Below are positions 30,257 to 39,700 of a DNA stretch of 40,447 bases, piece by piece. The notes beneath the pieces were generated by a model, which did not search any database, had not been told where the DNA came from, and saw nothing but the letters and a program-made list of their open reading frames with translations. A program made the position numbers and the translations under genes. The DNA comes from JBBTSQ01 sp039795895 (GTDB lineage: Bacteria; Patescibacteriota; Minisyncoccia; Phycocordibacterales; JBAYGS01). Position 1 is the stretch's first letter; every line of letters begins with the position of its first letter. Where the stretch lies: NCBI GenBank assembly GCA_039795895.1, contig JBDKKW010000005.1:1-40447 (forward strand). The letters run 5' to 3'.

Positions 30257-31023
30257 GTTGGTGTGAGGTCTTTTGTTGATCCAACAAAAGAGGTATTTTG
30301 ACCCTATTTACGGATCGTCTTTTGACGAAAATCACCCTAAAAATGACCCGAGTTTTTTTGACTAATTTTGTTGGTATCTGTGTTAGTGCAGGGTGTATCT
30401 TTTTTGAGCGATTTTCGGTAGTTAATGAGTGGGGTATTTAAATGGGGTTGTTCTTGCTATTGGGCTTGCAATTTAGCCTCAAATTTGCTATACTCGACCG
30501 GTGTGGTATTCCTGCCATTTTTAGCTGTTTTACGGCTAGAAACAATGGGTTTATTGGGAGTTATCCACATAGTTCGTTTACACGGCTAAGTACGGGGATT
30601 ATAATGGTTGGATGTAGTATGAACGCGGATAGCGTATTGTGCTACGTTTACTGTTTGTAGATTCCTGTTATTTTTCCGAACGAAACAGCCCATTGACAAT
30701 CACATAGGCAGATAAAAATACCGAACTCTTTTTCAGTCACGGTAAGTATAATTCCGTATTCAGATTTTCTCTCGCTTACTATCTGTAAACCTTGCGTCGA
30801 TAAAAACTAAAGGTTTGCAGAATAGTGAAAACCGGGCAGGGGTGCATGTCGAAATGCATCTCTGTCTGTCAATCATTACAAGTTCACGTGGGTGGCGAAA
30901 GTCACTCGCATTCATGCTAGGTATTGTGCTTCGTCGGTACAGTATTTACGCGTGGACCCATTTCTTTTCACGACTATTAGAATTAAACGAAAAGAAATTT
31001 ACCTTATTAGAAATTTACAATTT
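30257..31023 (+). other. 767-base non-coding region before the S-layer-like gene
   Basis: No supported gene. It holds a promoter (30466-30494), one perfect DnaA box TTATCCACA (30561-30569), a TTGACA (30693-30698) without a good -10, a TATAAT at 30747-30752, and hairpins such as AAACCTT/AAGGTTT (about 30788-30819) and GGTGCAT-GTCGAA-ATGCATC (about 30839-30858). If the 30466 promoter serves the S-layer-like gene, the leader would be about 520 bases, which is long and could be regulatory. Confidence 0.6.
30466..30494 (+). promoter_or_regulatory. strong promoter in the S-layer-gene upstream region
   Basis: TTGCAA (30466-30471), 17 bases, TATACT (30489-30494) with an extended TGC. Either drives the long-leader S-layer-like mRNA or a separate small RNA. 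Confidence 0.6.
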
Positions 31024-34000
31024 ATGAGTATTAAGAAAATAATTTCAACTGTTGCAGGTACTACACTTGTGCTTTCATTTGCACTCGCGCTTACCGTTTC
31101 TGCAGCATCATTCAGTCGAGATTTGACAGTCGGTAGCAAGGGCGCCGATGTTAAGGATCTCCAAGTATGGTTGAATGCAAATGGTTATACCATTGCAACC
31201 TCAGGTGCCGGTTCTATGGGCAAAGAAACAACAACCTTCGGTCCTGCGACCAAGGCTGCTGTGATGAAGTTCCAAAAGGCTAAGGGTCTTGCGACCGTTG
31301 GTCGTGTTGGTCCTGCAACTCGAGCTATCTTGAATGGTGTAGCTTCAAACACTACAACAAACACCACTTCAACTAACACTACTACTGTAGTATCAGTTGG
31401 TACTGGTCTTTCAGTTTCAGCTCCAGTTCAGCCAGCAAACTCTGTCGCTCCAGCGTCAGCAGCTCGCGTACCTTTCACTAAGGTTACATTGACTGCAGGC
31501 AATGACGGCGATGTTACTGTCAACTCTTTGACAGTGGCTCGAACAGGTCTTGCAAACGATGCAGCTTTCTCAGGCATCGTTCTCTTGGATGAGAACGGTA
31601 CTCAGATCGGTATCGCAAAGACTTTGAACTCAAATCATCAGACATTTGTTGGTGAACCTATCGTGATCAAGGCGGGAACTTCTCGCACTTTGACTGTCGG
31701 TGGTAACATGACAGATGCTGCTACTATGGCTTCATACGCAGGTCAGGTTGCAACTCTTACTGTAGTTGGAGTAAACACTTCAGCGACTGTATCAGGTTCT
31801 CTTCCTGTTTCTGGCGCAGCTCACACAATGAATGCAACATCACTCATTGGTTCAGTGACAATGCAGCGTGGTTCAATTGATCCAGGTGCAAGTCAGACAA
31901 AAGAAGTAGGTACCACAAACTACATCTTCACATCAGTAAAGGTTACTGCAGGTTCTGCAGAGCCTGTACTCTTGCAGTCAGTACGATGGAACCAGACTGG
32001 TTCTATTGGCGCTGGTGATCTTGCAAACCTCAAGACTTGGGTAGACGGTGTGTCATATCCTGTTGTTGTTTCAAGCAACGGTCAGTACTACACTACTGTA
32101 TTCCCAGGCAATGGTATTACAATCGATAAGGGCTTCTCAAAGGATATCTCTATCTCTGGCGACATCATCGGTGGTTCATCACGAACTATTGACTTCGATA
32201 TCGCAAAGCGAACTGATATTGCTGTAACAGGTGCTCTCTTCGGCTACGGTATCATCCCTCCACAAACTGGAGTTACTGCTTACTCACAGTCATCAAACGC
32301 TTCACAGTTTAGTTCATCTGAGGACCCATGGTACTCAGCTTCTGAAGTTACTGTAAACACTGGTGTTGTGACTGTAAGTTCAGACACATCAGTTTCTGCA
32401 CAAAACATTGCAATCAACCTCCAGAATCAGCCTCTTGGTGGATTCTCAGTTGAAGTTCGAGGCGAGCCAGTTACTATCGCTCGAATGGTATTCAATGTTA
32501 CTGCAGTGGGCGACACAGTTGCTCATATCACCAATGTTTCATTGGTTGATCAGAATGGTTCAGTGCTCGCAGGTCCAGTAGATGGTTCAGGTGCTGCTCA
32601 AAACGGTACTTTCACCTTCACTGACACTGTGACATTCCCAGTTGGTACTACAAAGTTCGCTTTGAAGGGTAAACTTTCAACAGACTTTGCAAGTAATGAC
32701 ACTGTTCAAGCTTCAACAACTCCAGCAACACAGTGGTCTACTGTGACTGGTGTTACGACTGGTAAGTCAGTCACCCCAGCTCCAGCATCAGCTATCTCTG
32801 GAAATACTATGACTGTTAAGGCAGGTGCGCTTAACATCTCAGTATCTTCACAGCCTACAGCTCGATACGTGATCGCGGGTGCAAACGGATTCGAGTTTGC
32901 TCGATACGTTCTTGACGCAGGTCAATCAGGTGAGGATCTTCGAGTTACATCGCTTCCTCTCTTGCTTGCACTTTCAACTGTTACTGCATCAAACTTGACT
33001 TCATGTCAGTTGTTTGATGGTGCAACAGCAATCACTACTGGTTCAAACTTGGTCAATCCTTCAGCTGCAGGTGACAACACCTTCACATTTGATGGTACTG
33101 GCTTGATTGTTCCAAAGGGTACTGCAAAGACTATCTCATTGAAGTGTAACCTCTCAACTTCAGCATCTTCAGGTACTGTTGCTTGGGGTCTTACAGACAA
33201 TCACACAACTTACACAGCTGCTTCTGGTGTTACATCAGGACAGACTGTTGCTGAGACTATGACCGCAGCAGCTGGTCAGACTATGACCGCTTCAACTGGT
33301 GGTTCATACACTGTTACTGCTGATACATCTTCAGCTTACTACTATCGTGCTGTAAAGGCGGGTAGTACAAATGTTCCTCTTGCTGCCTTCAAGTTTACTG
33401 CAGGCAACACAGAAGACATCATGTTGAAGAAAGTTGCATTGCAACTTGGTAACACCGCTTCTTCTGCTCCTGCAGATCTAGTTGGTCAGAAAGTTACTCT
33501 CTGGTACAACGGTACTCAGGTTGGCGAAGCACAGTTCGGTGGTGCATCAGCTGACAACGCTACTTCAACTCTTACCACTGCTGTGAAGGTCACACGAGGT
33601 GAGACTGCAACTATCGTTGTTAAGGGTGATATCATCAACCATGATTCAAACACCAACTCAGATAGTACTGCAACCAACGGTGGTTACGGTGCATTCGTCG
33701 CAGTTACTTACGATGCTGACAATAACGGCCTCAATGGTAACTACGCTACTGGTGTAGATTCAGGTAGTAATATTTCAGGTGGTACATCATCAGATGTTAC
33801 AACAACTGGTGTTCGTGTATTCCGAAATGTTCCTACATTTGCAACAGTAAGTCCTGCATCAACTGGTCTCGCGACTGGTGAAGCTCAGATTTACACTTTC
33901 AAGGTCACCAATCCTGACTCAGGTCGAGACTTGGTTCTTGAGAAGTTGACATTCTCAGTTGCAACAAGTTCAAACACCGAAGCTACATTCAAATTGTATG

Positions 34001-34437
34001 GTGACGGTGTTGCAGCAAACGCATCTGGCGTAGCAGCGACTGGTTCAACTGGTTCACAGCTTGTGACAATCACATTTGATGCAACATCAAATGCAAAGAT
34101 TGTTTCAGCAGGATCATCAAAGACCTTCGTGCTTAAGGGTGTAGTTACAGCGGGTGGTTCAAGTACCAACCGATCTGTGACTGTAGCTCTCCTTGCAGAC
34201 CGACAGTACCCTTCATTCACAAAATTGATGGGTAATGCTACTCAAGCAGGCGCAGGTACAGCAGGTGATGTTTCAACAGCTAGTGGTAACATTGTATGGT
34301 CACCGTTCTCAACGACGACCGCAGTTGCTGACTCAGCTACTGAATCAAACCTCGATTGGACCAACGGTTACGGCCTTCCAGGCTTCCCAGCCCCAGGTCA
34401 GAACCTTGATTCTCAGACTTACACTTCATCAAACTAA
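31024..34437 (+). CDS. S-layer-like surface protein with peptidoglycan-binding domain
   Basis: 1137 residues from ATG 31024, chosen because it begins a clean signal peptide (about 1-28, ending ALTVSAA). Seen: a PG_binding_1 domain (about 34-104, VGSKGADVKDLQVWLNANGY; FGPATKAAVMKFQKAKGL), a Thr/Asn-rich linker (107-125), then about 1000 residues of beta-rich repeats with motifs such as TLTAGNDGDVTVNSLTVAR, RGETATIVVKGDI and AGSSKTFVLKGVV. Almost no Cys. Codon choice is strongly skewed (TCA for Ser, ACT/ACA for Thr, CGA for Arg, GCA/GCT for Ala), unlike its neighbours, which fits very high expression. Probably secreted and held on the cell wall as the main surface-layer or envelope protein. Own terminator. 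Confidence 0.85.
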   Translation: MSIKKIISTVAGTTLVLSFALALTVSAASFSRDLTVGSKGADVKDLQVWLNANGYTIATSGAGSMGKETTTFGPATKAAVMKFQKAKGLATVGRVGPATRAILNGVASNTTTNTTSTNTTTVVSVGTGLSVSAPVQPANSVAPASAARVPFTKVTLTAGNDGDVTVNSLTVARTGLANDAAFSGIVLLDENGTQIGIAKTLNSNHQTFVGEPIVIKAGTSRTLTVGGNMTDAATMASYAGQVATLTVVGVNTSATVSGSLPVSGAAHTMNATSLIGSVTMQRGSIDPGASQTKEVGTTNYIFTSVKVTAGSAEPVLLQSVRWNQTGSIGAGDLANLKTWVDGVSYPVVVSSNGQYYTTVFPGNGITIDKGFSKDISISGDIIGGSSRTIDFDIAKRTDIAVTGALFGYGIIPPQTGVTAYSQSSNASQFSSSEDPWYSASEVTVNTGVVTVSSDTSVSAQNIAINLQNQPLGGFSVEVRGEPVTIARMVFNVTAVGDTVAHITNVSLVDQNGSVLAGPVDGSGAAQNGTFTFTDTVTFPVGTTKFALKGKLSTDFASNDTVQASTTPATQWSTVTGVTTGKSVTPAPASAISGNTMTVKAGALNISVSSQPTARYVIAGANGFEFARYVLDAGQSGEDLRVTSLPLLLALSTVTASNLTSCQLFDGATAITTGSNLVNPSAAGDNTFTFDGTGLIVPKGTAKTISLKCNLSTSASSGTVAWGLTDNHTTYTAASGVTSGQTVAETMTAAAGQTMTASTGGSYTVTADTSSAYYYRAVKAGSTNVPLAAFKFTAGNTEDIMLKKVALQLGNTASSAPADLVGQKVTLWYNGTQVGEAQFGGASADNATSTLTTAVKVTRGETATIVVKGDIINHDSNTNSDSTATNGGYGAFVAVTYDADNNGLNGNYATGVDSGSNISGGTSSDVTTTGVRVFRNVPTFATVSPASTGLATGEAQIYTFKVTNPDSGRDLVLEKLTFSVATSSNTEATFKLYGDGVAANASGVAATGSTGSQLVTITFDATSNAKIVSAGSSKTFVLKGVVTAGGSSTNRSVTVALLADRQYPSFTKLMGNATQAGAGTAGDVSTASGNIVWSPFSTTTAVADSATESNLDWTNGYGLPGFPAPGQNLDSQTYTSSN

Positions 34438-34482
34438 CCTTAGTTTGGTAGGTACTCCGGTGAAAACTGGATAAGTCAAACA

Positions 34483-34519
34483 AAAACCGCTCTCCGCAAG
34501 GATGAGCGGTTTTTGTTTT
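34483..34519 (+). terminator. terminator after the S-layer-like gene
   Basis: AAAACCGCTC (34483-34492) pairs with GAGCGGTTTT (34504-34513), then TTGTTTTA. Confidence 0.85.
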
Positions 34520-34521
34520 AT

Positions 34522-34563
34522 CTACCTAGGTCTGACCTATGTACATAGGTCAGACCTAGGTAG
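34522..34563. repeat. perfect 42-bp palindrome with nested repeats
   Basis: The two 21-base halves are exactly complementary with no loop. Each half contains TAGGTCTGACCTA or its complement, itself an inverted repeat with a one-base centre, and TGTACA is at the middle. It lies five bases after the S-layer-gene terminator region and eight bases before the -35 of the TPR-protein promoter. Confidence 0.9.
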
Positions 34564-34570
34564 TGTGTAT

Positions 34571-34599
34571 TTGCGACCACGACTCATTTGGTATATGAT
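34571..34599 (+). promoter_or_regulatory. promoter of the TPR-protein gene
   Basis: TTGCGA (34571-34576), 17 bases, TATGAT (34594-34599). ATG 34612 lies 12 bases on; a CACACA run fills the short leader. Confidence 0.65.
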
Positions 34600-34611
34600 G
34601 CACACACACAT

Positions 34612-35322
34612 ATGAAATCAAAAATAGCTATTTCTCTTATAGTGCTTGTGATTATTGGTGGTCTCTTGTGGGCATACAAAGTCAATCGGGGAGTGTCATT
34701 GGGTGTAACTACTTCTGCCACCTCGACTGTCGAGGGGGTGGTAACCCAAAATAATGCTCCGGTAGTGGTGACAAGTGGTACACAAACAACCACCTCACTC
34801 TTGCCAACTATACCAACACCAAATTTCTCAAAACCACTGGTGTTCCCAGCAAATTTTACTGACGCTCAGAAAAAGGATATGCAAACTCATGTAGATGGGT
34901 ATATTGCCGAGCTTAAAAAGGATAAATTGGACTTCAATGCATGGATTGATCTTGGACTCTATTGGAAGAATGTGCAGGATTTCCAGGGGGCGATTGATGC
35001 ATGGACGTACGCTTCAGCTATCCAGCCAACCAACGCCTTGCCAGTGATCAATATCGCTTCACTCTACGGCTACGATATTCACGACAATGCTAAGGCCGAG
35101 AAGTACTACCTCAAGGCGATAAGTATTGAGCCAAAGCTTGAATACGCCTACTTTGTGACCGCAATGTACTATCAGGAGGTGGAGAATAACATCCCAAAAG
35201 CGATCGTTATTGTCGAGAAGGGAATAAAGGCTATTCCTGACTCACTCGAGCTCCGCTCATTCAAAAGCTCGCTCAAAGATTCTCTCCCAAAGACGCCTAC
35301 AGCTACCACGACTACTCAGTAG
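34612..35322 (+). CDS. membrane-anchored TPR protein
   Basis: 236 residues. Seen: an N-terminal membrane anchor (about 4-23, IAISLIVLVIIGGLLWAYKV), a Thr/Val-rich extracellular linker (35-75), and a tetratricopeptide region (about 100-210) with segments such as WIDLGLYWKNVQDFQGAIDAWTYA, INIASLYGYDIHDNAKAEKYYLKAI and AMYYQEVENNIPKAIVIVEKGI. The Pro/Thr-rich tail is short. TPR domains mediate protein contacts, so a scaffold role outside the membrane is inferred. It lies after the S-layer-like gene with its own promoter next to the 42-bp palindrome. Confidence 0.82.
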   Translation: MKSKIAISLIVLVIIGGLLWAYKVNRGVSLGVTTSATSTVEGVVTQNNAPVVVTSGTQTTTSLLPTIPTPNFSKPLVFPANFTDAQKKDMQTHVDGYIAELKKDKLDFNAWIDLGLYWKNVQDFQGAIDAWTYASAIQPTNALPVINIASLYGYDIHDNAKAEKYYLKAISIEPKLEYAYFVTAMYYQEVENNIPKAIVIVEKGIKAIPDSLELRSFKSSLKDSLPKTPTATTTTQ

Positions 35323-35341
35323 TCTTGGGGTAGATCTAGAT

Positions 35342-35375
35342 AAAAGCCCCAATCGCCTAGGCGATTGGGGCTTTT
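35342..35375. terminator. bidirectional terminator after the TPR-protein gene
   Basis: A perfect 34-bp palindrome: AAAAGCCCCAATCGCCT and AGGCGATTGGGGCTTTT. Confidence 0.85.
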
Positions 35376-35657
35376 GAGTTATACACAGGGGTGTGGATAA
35401 CTCGTATCCACCTATAGCCAACACCTTGCCTACAGCTTATCCTGGGGTACCCCACACCTTGTCCACACCCTTATATACAGCCGTTTAACAGCTTGCTGAC
35501 ACGATACCTACAGGCTATTTACAGCAATTCCCCAAGATATACAGGAGTTATGCAGCACTTTTCCACATATTTATCCCCATTTTTAAAATTAAAATCTCTA
35601 AAATATGGCTAATTTATGTTGACTTATCCCCAAATAGGATTAAAAGTCTGCAGTGGA
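35376..35657. other. oriC: candidate replication origin (DnaA-box cluster and AT-rich element)
   Basis: No gene. Nine-base DnaA-type boxes: TTATACACA (35379-35387), reverse TTATCCACA (35392-35400, exact), TTGTCCACA (35459-35467), TTATATACA (35471-35479), TTTTCCACA (35559-35567), TTATCCCCA (35571-35579) and TTATCCCCA (35634-35642); weaker ones at 35404 and 35437. An AT-rich stretch (35580-35628) of TTTTAAAATTAAAATCTCTA type follows the TTTTCCACA/TTATCCCCA pair. Another exact box lies at 36198-36206. The density and the adjacent AT-rich segment are origin-like. No dnaA or dnaN is in the window. Confidence 0.6.
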
Positions 35658-35671
35658 TATAATGCTTGTAT

Positions 35672-36181
35672 ATGGTTAGTCTACATTTCGGCATCTTTGT
35701 TGGTGTTATGGCGATTGCTTGTGCGCTTTTGGTTATATTTGAGCGGCTATATTTAAAGGGTGGAGTAAGGACGGACTTGTCGGTATATGAAAGAAAGCCT
35801 TATTTGTTTGATGCCACTTCGGAATTAAGACTTTTTAAGCTATTGAATGAGCTTTTTGGCGATAGGTTTTATATATTCACTCAGGTTAACTATAGTCATC
35901 TGATTCGACCAAAAAAGACGGATTGGATAGGGGAACGGAGACTCAGAAGTCGGATTGATCGAAAGTCTGCTGATTTTGTACTTTGTGATAAAGAGCGAGT
36001 TGTGCCACAACTGGTTATTGAACTCGATGGATACGTGCACAACTTTGAGACAAGGCGAAGGCGAGATCGGTTTATTGATGAACTTACCAAAGAAATCGGT
36101 CTCCCAATCTTGCATCTAACACCGGATAAAATGGATCGATCTTATGTCCTATCTGAAGTCATTAAAATGGTGGGGATGTAG
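35672..36181 (+). CDS. membrane-anchored DUF2726-like protein (putative restriction-endonuclease fold)
   Basis: 169 residues from ATG 35672, next to a TATAAT (35658-35663); TTG 35666 is also in frame. Seen: one membrane span (about 4-22, LHFGIFVGVMAIACALLVIF), a SELRLFKLLNELFGDRFYIFTQV segment, then SADFVLC...LVIELDGYVHN, RRRRDRFIDELTKEIGLPILHL. The D...E-x-D/G pattern and the RDxxKxxxxxxxGLPxL helix are typical of DUF2726, a PD-(D/E)XK-like family, so a DNA-binding or nuclease role is possible. It adjoins the candidate oriC, so any link to replication deserves a test; this is inference only. Confidence 0.75.
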   Translation: MVSLHFGIFVGVMAIACALLVIFERLYLKGGVRTDLSVYERKPYLFDATSELRLFKLLNELFGDRFYIFTQVNYSHLIRPKKTDWIGERRLRSRIDRKSADFVLCDKERVVPQLVIELDGYVHNFETRRRRDRFIDELTKEIGLPILHLTPDKMDRSYVLSEVIKMVGM

Positions 36182-36197
36182 GGTTTAGTGTAGATAA

Positions 36198-36206
36198 TTA
36201 TCCACA
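36198..36206 (+). promoter_or_regulatory. exact DnaA box
   Basis: TTATCCACA, 17 bases after the DUF2726-like gene stop, followed by a degenerate reverse box at 36214-36222. Confidence 0.6.
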
Positions 36207-36254
36207 ACCTTTTTGTGTATACAGCGGCTACTCCAAGGTATACTTATTGACAAT

Positions 36255-36791
36255 ATGAATCGATTGTTTAGTAAGTGGTGGCAAAAGAAAAGTGGCGGAG
36301 CACGACTACTTTTTGGGGTACTGGGTGTTTGTGTGGTGGTGGGTATCTGGTATGGCTATCGAGAATGGAAAGAGGCTCGGGATTTTGTCCCACAAGATTT
36401 TAATACGTTTATGGAGGTGCCGAGGACGGATCGAGAGGTGGCAAATTATACAAAATTTATGGAACAGGCGTATCGGAATGATGTGTACGGGGGCGCCACT
36501 CCGGAGGAGACACTAAAATTATTTACGGATGCGCTGAAGGCGGGGGATACCGAGCTTGCAGCGAAGTATTTTGTGGTGGAGAAGCAGGTAGGGAGGAAAG
36601 AGGTTTTTGATAACTGGAAGAAGATTGATAGATTAGAGTTTGTAGCTTCCTCACTGACGCATTATGGTAAAACTGCTTATCCTCTCGAGAACAATGCGCA
36701 AATTAATTTAATTATTGATAATAAACCCAGTGTGACTGTTTTTTTGGTTAAAAATACGCAAACAAATAAATGGAAGATAGAAAGTCTATAA
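36255..36791 (+). CDS. small membrane-anchored protein, unknown function
   Basis: 178 residues from ATG 36255; the frame opens upstream but without a better start. Seen: a basic N-terminus (NRLFSKWWQKKSGG), one membrane span (about 17-35, LLFGVLGVCVVVGIWYGY), and an extracellular region with helices (GATPEETLKLFTDALKAGDTELAAKYFVVE) followed by strands, resembling small NTF2-like or DUF4878-type lipoprotein domains. No catalytic residues stand out. The ATG of the next gene lies 22 bases inside its 3-prime end, so the two are translationally coupled and probably function together at the cell surface. Confidence 0.72.
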   Translation: MNRLFSKWWQKKSGGARLLFGVLGVCVVVGIWYGYREWKEARDFVPQDFNTFMEVPRTDREVANYTKFMEQAYRNDVYGGATPEETLKLFTDALKAGDTELAAKYFVVEKQVGRKEVFDNWKKIDRLEFVASSLTHYGKTAYPLENNAQINLIIDNKPSVTVFLVKNTQTNKWKIESL

Positions 36792-39700
36792 AATTAATAC
36801 TTGCAATCCTTACGCTGGCTTTTCTGCCAGCGTTTGTGTTTGCCTACGAAGCGGACACTACACACAATGCTCTAACTGATGAGATTGTTGATTTTTATAA
36901 CTACTCGTACCCAACACACAAGCTCACTGATACTGAAAAAGTGTTGGTAAAGCGGGGGAGTGTGGAAGAAGATAGTCCGGATATTCGGGTGCTTAATCAC
37001 TTCTACGACCCAATCCGAAATGTTGGTTTTAAATCGGTAAACAATACCTCAAAAGCTTGGGCAATGAATGCTGGACTGCAATCAAACAATGACCAGTTTG
37101 CGGGAACCGGAGGATTACTTTTGGACACCTTCACCTCGCCATCTGACTTTTCGTGGGAGCGAGCGATTTTTGACTATACCTATGTCGACAAAGAAAGAGG
37201 GTTGGTGGCATTGGGGCACATCTTGCATTTGATCGAGGATGCGACGGTGCCCGATCATGTGCGAGACGATGCACACCCACCAGCGTTTAGTTTCGGATCT
37301 CCCTATGAGGCGTACGCAAATCAGTATACGGAGTCAAACATTGAGACGGCGAATCAATTGATTCGGGAATATGCGCGACCAGTGGAGCTTGCTTCAATAG
37401 GGGATTATTTTGATACAGTGGCGACTTTCACTAATACTAATTTTTTTAGTAAAGATACGATTTTTGATGAGAAGTATACTTCTCCTGATTATATTTCAAC
37501 ACGATCAGAGAGGTTGAAAGATGGTACACCTAACACTTTTGGTATCTCAAATAAAGGTTTTAGGTTACTGTTGATTAATTACTCTTTTGATCAAAATACT
37601 GGCTTGATTTCAAAAAATTATTCAATTCAAGATCGTGACAACCTTATCCTCTCCGACTACTGGAACATCCTTTCTCGCACTGCGGTCAAAAACGGCGCGG
37701 GAATCATCAAGCTTTTCTTTGATGAAGTCGAAAAAGAAAAGCAGACAGGAACCTTGCTCGCCAAAAATAAGAGTATGTGGAGCAAGCTCATTGATAGTGC
37801 CAACACCGCCATTAAATCTGTCTTTACCAGTGCGAGCACGACAGCGACTTCAAACAGTCTTGCTTCAGTTGCAAGTGTTTCTTCAAATACCACTACTGTC
37901 ATACCCACAAGCCAAAACACACAACTACCAACTACCAGCGCTACGACTCAAACCTCTGTTACTCAAAAACAAACCACCCCAACCACGCAAAGCACCACTG
38001 TGACTCAAAAACAGGTGTCACCTCAGACGGTTGTTCCTCCACTCTTTGCTATTAGTCCCGGCTTTGGTGGCGGTGCTCCGGGTGTGTCAGCTAAAAATGA
38101 GAACGCGACCGTCTCCACCGACTCACCGAGCACACCTATCGTCATAAACGATAGTGGTTATATTGTCGTACTTTCACCGACCACCAACAGCCAGATTTTT
38201 GGCACCAGTACGGTCACTTTCTCAGGAACCTCGACACCTTTTTCAACCGTCGGTCTCGATCTGGCGATGGCTACGACCACCACCTCTGCCTCGGGCGAAT
38301 GGAGTCTCTCGCTCATCCTCTCTTCGGGCACCACCACGCTCACTTTTTATTCAGTTGATCCCGCCAATGCTCGCGCCACATCGACGACACAGGTTTCGGT
38401 GTACCTTGATACTACGGGACCAACTTTTTCTCTTGCAGTGCCTGTGTGTGATATGTCCCTCGCCTCGGATGGGTGTGTGGTGGCAACTACGACGGTGTCG
38501 ATGGATTTTGCAACTGACGACGGCGATTTTGCGTATTTTACAGTAGGAATTGACGGGGTGTATGTCACCACGACCGACTCGGCCACTACCACCGTAGTCT
38601 CAAATGACGCGCTCCATACGATTGAGATTTCGGCGAGAGACATTTTGGGTAATCAATCTGCCACCACCACGCGTACACTTTTTACCTCGACGTTCCCCGT
38701 GGTGATCAATGAAGTGGCGTGGGCGGGGACACTGGCATCGAGCACAGGTGAATGGATTGAACTCTACAACAAGACGCCGTTTACCATTCCACTTTCATCA
38801 TGGACTCTTTTTGCTGAGAGTATGCACCCATATATTCCGCTCACGGGAACTATTTCAGGTCATGACTATTATCTGCTTGAGCGAGGGGATGACACTGCAG
38901 TAAGTACGGTCTCGGCAGATCAGGTGTATGGTGACGATAGTGTCGATTGGGCGCTATCCAACAGTGGAGATCAGTTGGTGCTGGTATTTGCATCAACCAC
39001 CATCGACCAAACAGCTCCAAGTGGACCGTGGATGGGTGGTATAAACACACAATACAAAAAGAGTAGCATGGAGCGTTACGATCCATTTGTGACAGGTGAT
39101 GATATGTCCAATTGGGATACGAGTTTGGTATGTATACAAAATGGCACCGATAGAGGGGGAAACGCTATTTACGGTACTCCTCGGTCAAAAAATGGTCTGA
39201 GTTATTTGTTGAATAAAAATCACGATTTGAATTCTGATATGACCCTGACGCGTGAACATGGGCCATATCTAATTGTTAACCGACTGATTAAAGTTCCCGT
39301 GGGACATACGTTGTATGCGGAGCCGGGGGTGCTTGTAAAATCTTTGGATGGAGGCTTTGATTTTCAGGGTAAATTTATTTCGAAAGGTACATCTGCACAA
39401 CCGGCTGTCTTTACTAGTCTCTATGATGATGACTATGGTGGTGATTTGAATACCGATGGGGATGCAACGTTTCCAAGACATAACGACTGGCAAGGATTAT
39501 ATTTTTCTTCGGGCGCGACAGGGTCAAAGCTTGATGGACTATTGTTGCGACACTCGCTGGGTAATTTTATAGAAGGAGCGACTGTCTCTGGACATGACAT
39601 TACTATTGAGCGCAATCTAATACCCTTTAAGTTATTTGATTCGACGGTCACGTTTGATCATTTGTCGATGCTTGGTGCCGAAGATCGAGTGTTACAGTTT

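Noticed and set aside
30442..30660. 72-codon plus-strand frame
   Set aside because: It overlaps a promoter (30466-30494), has no ribosome site, and its composition looks like non-coding DNA.
37635..38546. Closed frames of 122 and 130 codons in the 37.6-38.5 kb region
   Set aside because: They are out-of-frame shadows of the long open gene starting at 36770, whose frame shows clear domains.
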